DNA of 17,398 nt from JAICUY01 sp038250515 (lineage in GTDB: Bacteria; Chloroflexota; Limnocylindria; QHBO01). Made by a program: the position numbers and the translations under genes. The DNA lies in the NCBI GenBank assembly GCA_038250515.1, contig JBBSCG010000041.1, positions 1 to 17,398 on the forward strand. The letters run 5' to 3'. Below the pieces are notes generated by a model. The model did not search any database. It was not told the origin of the DNA and was given only the letters and a program-made list of their open reading frames with translations. Within the stretch, counting starts at the first letter, position 1. Each line of letters starts with the position of its first letter. Below, piece by piece: positions 14,270 through 17,398 of the stretch.

Positions 14270-16050
14270 GACCGATGCGGTCGTCGCCACCCCAGCTCCG
14301 CACGCATGAGCTCGACGCGGTCGTGGTCGGTGCCGGCGGTGCCGGCCTGTATGCCGCCCTGGAGCTGAAGAAGGAGCTCGGCGCGGACGCGCGCGTCGCG
14401 GTCATCTCCAAGCTGTATCCGTCTCGCTCGCATACCGGCGCGGCCCAGGGCGGCGTGTGTGCCGCGCTCGGCAACACGGAGGAGGACCGCTGGGAGTGGC
14501 ACTGGTTCGACACGATCAAGGGCGGCGACTACCTGGTCGACCAGGACGCCGCGGAGGTGATGTGCCACGACGCGGTTGAGACGATCATCAACCTCGAGCA
14601 CCTTGGCCTGCCATTCAACCGCACGCCCGAGGGTTTGATCGACCAGCGCCGCTTCGGCGGTCACACGCGCAACTTCGGCGAGGGGCCGGTGCGCCGCTCC
14701 TGCTTCGCCGCCGACCGGACGGGCCACGCCATTCTGCACACCCTCTACCAGCAATGCATCAAGCACGAGGTCACGTTCTACGACGAGTTTGCGGTCCTCG
14801 ACCTCGCGCTGCCGGCGGGCCCGGCAGGTCCGGTGAGCGGCGTCCTCGCCCTGGAGCTGGCGACCAGCGAGATGCACAGCTTTCGTTCCAAGGCGGTGCT
14901 GTTCGCCACCGGCGGCTTCGGAAAGATGTTCAAGGTCACCTCGAACGCCCACACGCTCACCGGCGACGGCGTGGCGATCGCCTATCGGCGCGGAATCCCG
15001 CTCGAGGATATGGAGATGTACCAGTTCCATCCGACCGGGATGTACAAGCTGGGCTTTCTGCTTTCCGAGGCGGTGCGCGGCGAAGGCGGCGTGCTGCTCA
15101 ACGGCGACGGGGAGCGCTTCATGGAGCGCTACGCGCCGACCATGAAGGACCTCGCGTCGCGCGACGTGGTGAGCCGCAGCATCTACCAGGAGGTCGCGGC
15201 GGGACGGGGGATCGACGGCAAGGACTATGTGCACCTCGACGTCCGCCACCTCGGACGCGAGATCCTCGACAAGAAGCTGCCGGACGTGACGGGCTTCGTG
15301 CGCACCTACTTCAAGCTCGAGCCGCTCACCGACCTGATTCCCATCCAGCCCACGGCGCACTACGCCATGGGCGGCATTCCGACCGACATCGACGGTCGCG
15401 TGCTGGCCGATGAGCACGGCATGGTGATCGACGGCTTCTACGCGGCGGGGGAATGCGCCTGCGTCTCGGTGCACGGTGGCAACCGGCTCGGTACCAACTC
15501 CCTGCTCGACATCCTCGTCTTCGGCCGGCGCGCCGGCATCAGCATGGCCGAGTATCTGCGCTCGGCGCCCGAGCCGCTGCGTGACGTCGGTGCGGAGTCG
15601 GCGGCCGCCGCGGAGGTCGGGGCGCTGCTGTCATCGACGGCAGGGGAGCGTGCCGCGGTCATCCGCGAGGAGATGCAGGACCTGATGTTCAACAAATGCG
15701 GCGTGTACCGCACGGCGCGGCTGCTGGTCGAATGTCGCGACGAGCTGGCTGCCCTCAAGCAGCGCGCGCAGAATCTTCTGGTGCAGGACAAGGGCTGCCG
15801 TTACAACACGGATCTCGGCGAGGCGCTGGAGCTGCGCTACCTGCTCGAGTGCGCGGAGGCGGCCGTGGCGTCGGCGTTGGCGCGCCATGAGAGCCGAGGC
15901 GCGCACGCGCGCGAGGACTACCCGGAGCGCGACGACGTCAACTGGCTGAAGCACTCGCTTGCGTTTCGGTCGTCTGACGGCGGGCAGCCACGACTCGCCT
16001 ACAAGCCGGTGACCATCACCCGCTTCGAACCGAAGCCGCGGGTCTATTGA
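14266..16050 (+). CDS. sdhA: Succinate dehydrogenase flavoprotein subunit SdhA
   Basis: 594 residues. It oxidises succinate to fumarate with covalently bound FAD. ELDAVVVGAGGAGLYAALEL binds the FAD, and SRSHTGAAQGGVCAALGN contains His56, the covalent flavin site. HPTGMYKLGFLLSEAVRGEGG and MKDLASRDVVSRSI hold the active-site Arg and His residues. AHYAMGGIPTDIDGRV and AAGECACVSVHGGNRLGTNSLLD complete the family signature. The ATG at 14266 overlaps the sdhD stop (ATGA); a second ATG at 14275 would remove three residues. The octamer GACCGATG overlaps this start region. Confidence 0.96.
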   Translation: MRPMRSSPPQLRTHELDAVVVGAGGAGLYAALELKKELGADARVAVISKLYPSRSHTGAAQGGVCAALGNTEEDRWEWHWFDTIKGGDYLVDQDAAEVMCHDAVETIINLEHLGLPFNRTPEGLIDQRRFGGHTRNFGEGPVRRSCFAADRTGHAILHTLYQQCIKHEVTFYDEFAVLDLALPAGPAGPVSGVLALELATSEMHSFRSKAVLFATGGFGKMFKVTSNAHTLTGDGVAIAYRRGIPLEDMEMYQFHPTGMYKLGFLLSEAVRGEGGVLLNGDGERFMERYAPTMKDLASRDVVSRSIYQEVAAGRGIDGKDYVHLDVRHLGREILDKKLPDVTGFVRTYFKLEPLTDLIPIQPTAHYAMGGIPTDIDGRVLADEHGMVIDGFYAAGECACVSVHGGNRLGTNSLLDILVFGRRAGISMAEYLRSAPEPLRDVGAESAAAAEVGALLSSTAGERAAVIREEMQDLMFNKCGVYRTARLLVECRDELAALKQRAQNLLVQDKGCRYNTDLGEALELRYLLECAEAAVASALARHESRGAHAREDYPERDDVNWLKHSLAFRSSDGGQPRLAYKPVTITRFEPKPRVY

Positions 16051-16052
16051 GC

Positions 16053-16757
16053 ATGGATGTCGAGCTGCGCATCAGGCGCTTCAACCCAGAGGCGGACGAG
16101 CAGCCGCACTGGGAGACGTACAACCTCCAGGCGGAGCCGACCGATCGCGTACTGGACCTGCTGCACCAGGTGAAGTGGTACCAGGACGGCACGCTGACCT
16201 TCCGTCGCTCATGCGCTCACGGCGTGTGCGGCTCGGACGCGATGGTGATCAACGGCCGCAACCGCCTGGCCTGCGAGTACCTGGTGCAGGACGCCGGCAC
16301 GACGATCAGCGTGGAGGCGCTGAAGGGCGTGCCGTTGGTCAAGGACCTGCTCGTCGACATGGACGGCTTCATGGACAAGTACAAGCAGGTCATGCCGTTC
16401 CTGGTCAACGACGAGATCCCTGACGACGGCAAGGAGCGCCGCCAGTCGCAGGCAGAGCGGGAGGTGTACGACGATACGACCAAGTGCATCCTGTGCGCGG
16501 CGTGCACCACGGCCTGCCCGGTCTTCTGGACCAATCCCGCCTACGTCGGTCCGGCGGCCATCGTCAATGCGCACCGCTTCATCATGGACAGCCGCGACCA
16601 GGCACACGAGGAGCGGCTCGAGATCATGGCCGATGCGGACGGCGTGTGGCGCTGCCGCACGGTCTTCAACTGCGTCGAGGCCTGTCCGCGCGGCATCAAC
16701 GTGACGCGCGCGATCTTCGAGGTGACGAGGGAGATTCAGAAGGCCGGGATCTCCTGA
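16053..16757 (+). CDS. sdhB: Succinate dehydrogenase iron-sulphur subunit SdhB
   Basis: 234 residues from the ATG at 16053, two bases after the sdhA stop. It relays electrons from FAD to the quinone site. The 2Fe-2S ligands are Cys54, Cys59, Asp62 and Cys74 (RSCAHGVCGSDAMVINGRNRLAC); Asp in the third place is also found in E. coli SdhB. The 4Fe-4S ligands are Cys145, Cys148 and Cys151, with Cys155 and Pro in the CxxCxxCxxxCP motif. The 3Fe-4S cluster has Cys201, Cys207 and Cys211 (RCRTVFNCVEACP). A TTG at 16047 overlapping the sdhA stop is a less likely start. It is the last sdh gene. Confidence 0.95.
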   Translation: MDVELRIRRFNPEADEQPHWETYNLQAEPTDRVLDLLHQVKWYQDGTLTFRRSCAHGVCGSDAMVINGRNRLACEYLVQDAGTTISVEALKGVPLVKDLLVDMDGFMDKYKQVMPFLVNDEIPDDGKERRQSQAEREVYDDTTKCILCAACTTACPVFWTNPAYVGPAAIVNAHRFIMDSRDQAHEERLEIMADADGVWRCRTVFNCVEACPRGINVTRAIFEVTREIQKAGIS

Positions 16758-16765
16758 CCGGACCG

Positions 16766-17203
16766 ATGCGCCTGCTGATCCACACGGATGGCGCGGCTCG
16801 CGGCAATCCCGGACCGGCAGGCGCCGGCGCGATCCTGCGCGATGCCACCAGCGGCGAGACCGTTGCCGAGCTGGCGACATTCCTGGGCATCCGTACCAAC
16901 AATTACGCCGAGTGGACCGCGGTCGAGGAGGCGCTCGCAGAGGCGCTGCGGCTTGGCGCCACGCATGTTGACCTGCGCATGGACTCGGAGCTGGTAGCAC
17001 GACAAATCACCGGCCGCTATCGCGTCAAGCACCCTGACCTGCGACCAATCCACGCTCGGGTGATCGCCATGCTCGGCCGATTCACCGGGTACAGCGTCGG
17101 TCACGTCCCACGCGAGCTGAACAAGGACGCGGATCGGCTGTCGAACGTCGCCATCGACGCGCCGCTGGCCTATTCCGAACAGGCGTTCGATACGCTAGAA
17201 TAG
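16766..17203 (+). CDS. rnhA: Ribonuclease HI
   Basis: 145 residues from the ATG at 16766, eight bases after the sdhB stop. It cleaves the RNA strand of RNA-DNA hybrids. The catalytic acids are all seen: Asp8 (HTDGAARGNPGPAG), Glu49 (NNYAEWTA), Asp73 (LRMDSELVARQITG) and Asp123 (NKDADRLSN). It lacks the basic protrusion of E. coli RNase HI, like the compact forms found in several high-GC phyla. The ribosome binding site is weak and the ATG lies within GACCGATG. The last codons overlap the proposed rnpB promoter. Confidence 0.93.
   Translation: MRLLIHTDGAARGNPGPAGAGAILRDATSGETVAELATFLGIRTNNYAEWTAVEEALAEALRLGATHVDLRMDSELVARQITGRYRVKHPDLRPIHARVIAMLGRFTGYSVGHVPRELNKDADRLSNVAIDAPLAYSEQAFDTLE
17176..17189 (+). 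promoter_or_regulatory. LexA-box-like palindrome CGAACAGGCGTTCG
   Basis: A perfect 5-4-5 inverted repeat that fits the Gram-positive LexA consensus CGAAC-R-N-R-Y-GTTCG, including the R-N-R-Y centre. It lies inside rnhA, between where a -35 and -10 would be for rnpB. It may be a coincidence of coding sequence (Ser-Glu-Gln-Ala-Phe), and LexA motifs differ among phyla. Confidence 0.3.
17196..17201 (+). promoter_or_regulatory. Putative -10 element (TAGAAT) for rnpB
   Basis: GCTAGAATAGCC overlaps the rnhA stop codon. It sits six or seven bases before the estimated 5' end of the RNase P RNA, as expected for a -10. TTCCGA at 17173-17178 is a poor -35 with a 17-base spacer. Confidence 0.5.
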
Positions 17204-17207
17204 CCAT

Positions 17208-17398
17208 CCCTGGAGGCGGTCGGACGGCCGCGGGCGCATCGGTCGAAAGGCTGCGTCCGAGGAAAGTCCGAGCTCCATACAGCAGGTTCGCGGGTAACGC
17301 CCGTCCACCGCGAGGTGAGGACCAGCGCCACAGTGACGATGCCCGCGCAAGCGGGAGTGAAACGCGGCAAGCTCGAGCCGGAGCAAGACCGAATAGGA
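17208..17398 (+). ncRNA. rnpB: RNase P RNA, 5' part (cut by the window end)
   Basis: It carries the conserved core of bacterial type A RNase P RNA: GAGGAAAGTCCGAGCTCC (strand of the P4 helix), GGTAACGCCCG, a CCACAGTGA segment, then GTGAAACGCGGCAAGCTC and GAGCAAGACCGAATAGG. The 5' end is estimated from the upstream TAGAAT. The 3' half, including the other P4 strand (typically ACAGAA...), lies outside the window. The RNA is the catalytic part of the ribonucleoprotein that trims tRNA 5' ends. Confidence 0.9.

Noticed and set aside
14131..15474. 447-codon open frame on the minus strand opposite sdhA
   Set aside because: It is antisense to a certain SdhA and has the Arg/His/Val-rich composition of a shadow frame in high-GC DNA.
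16200..16290. Missing cysteine in the SdhB 2Fe-2S site (Asp62)
   Set aside because: Asp at this place is also found in E. coli SdhB and is a normal ligand variant.

Overview
The window is high-GC chromosomal DNA from a bacterium. The likely source is a Chloroflexota-like or deep Gram-positive-type lineage. That is an inference from the ParB subtype, the small oxidase subunit IV-like protein, the split SdhC/SdhD anchors and the heavy use of GTG and TTG starts; I cannot fix the taxon from sequence alone. There are no insertion sequences, CRISPR arrays or phage genes.

Layout. Positions 1-2485 hold small, loosely linked genes: the first codons of a leftward gene, a GNAT-like acetyltransferase, a lipoprotein with a carboxypeptidase-regulatory-like fold, a 70-residue two-helix membrane protein, and two unknown proteins transcribed divergently. 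Positions 2504-4232 hold leftward parA-parB. Between parA and a CAT-anticodon tRNA (4406-4478) is a 173-base control region with a perfect DnaA box, a putative parA promoter and a 16-base dyad. Two relatives of that dyad lie inside parB and in front of the biotin carboxylase gene.

Positions 4504-10118 form a rightward propionyl-CoA block: carboxyltransferase (pccB), biotin carboxylase, a separate biotin carrier protein, methylmalonyl-CoA mutase large subunit and methylmalonyl-CoA epimerase. Leftward sucC-sucD follows (10164-12181). Rightward isocitrate dehydrogenase (12343-13356) and sdhCDAB (13425-16757) come next, then RNase HI (16766-17203) and the 5' part of the RNase P RNA gene (17208 to window end).

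Together the metabolic genes cover almost every step from propionyl-CoA to fumarate: carboxylation, epimerisation, mutase, succinyl-CoA to succinate with nucleotide triphosphate formation, and succinate oxidation. Isocitrate dehydrogenase is added. The cobalamin-binding small mutase subunit is not in the window. Translational coupling is common (GTGA, ATGA and TGATG overlaps). Promoter-like sequences in front of most units share a TANANT -10 followed by TCGAAG or similar, with no clear -35. The most interesting non-gene signals are the 16-base dyad family around parAB (possibly a non-canonical parS), a GACCGATG octamer seen 12 times, a split propionyl-CoA carboxylase alpha subunit, and a LexA-box-like palindrome in front of rnpB.
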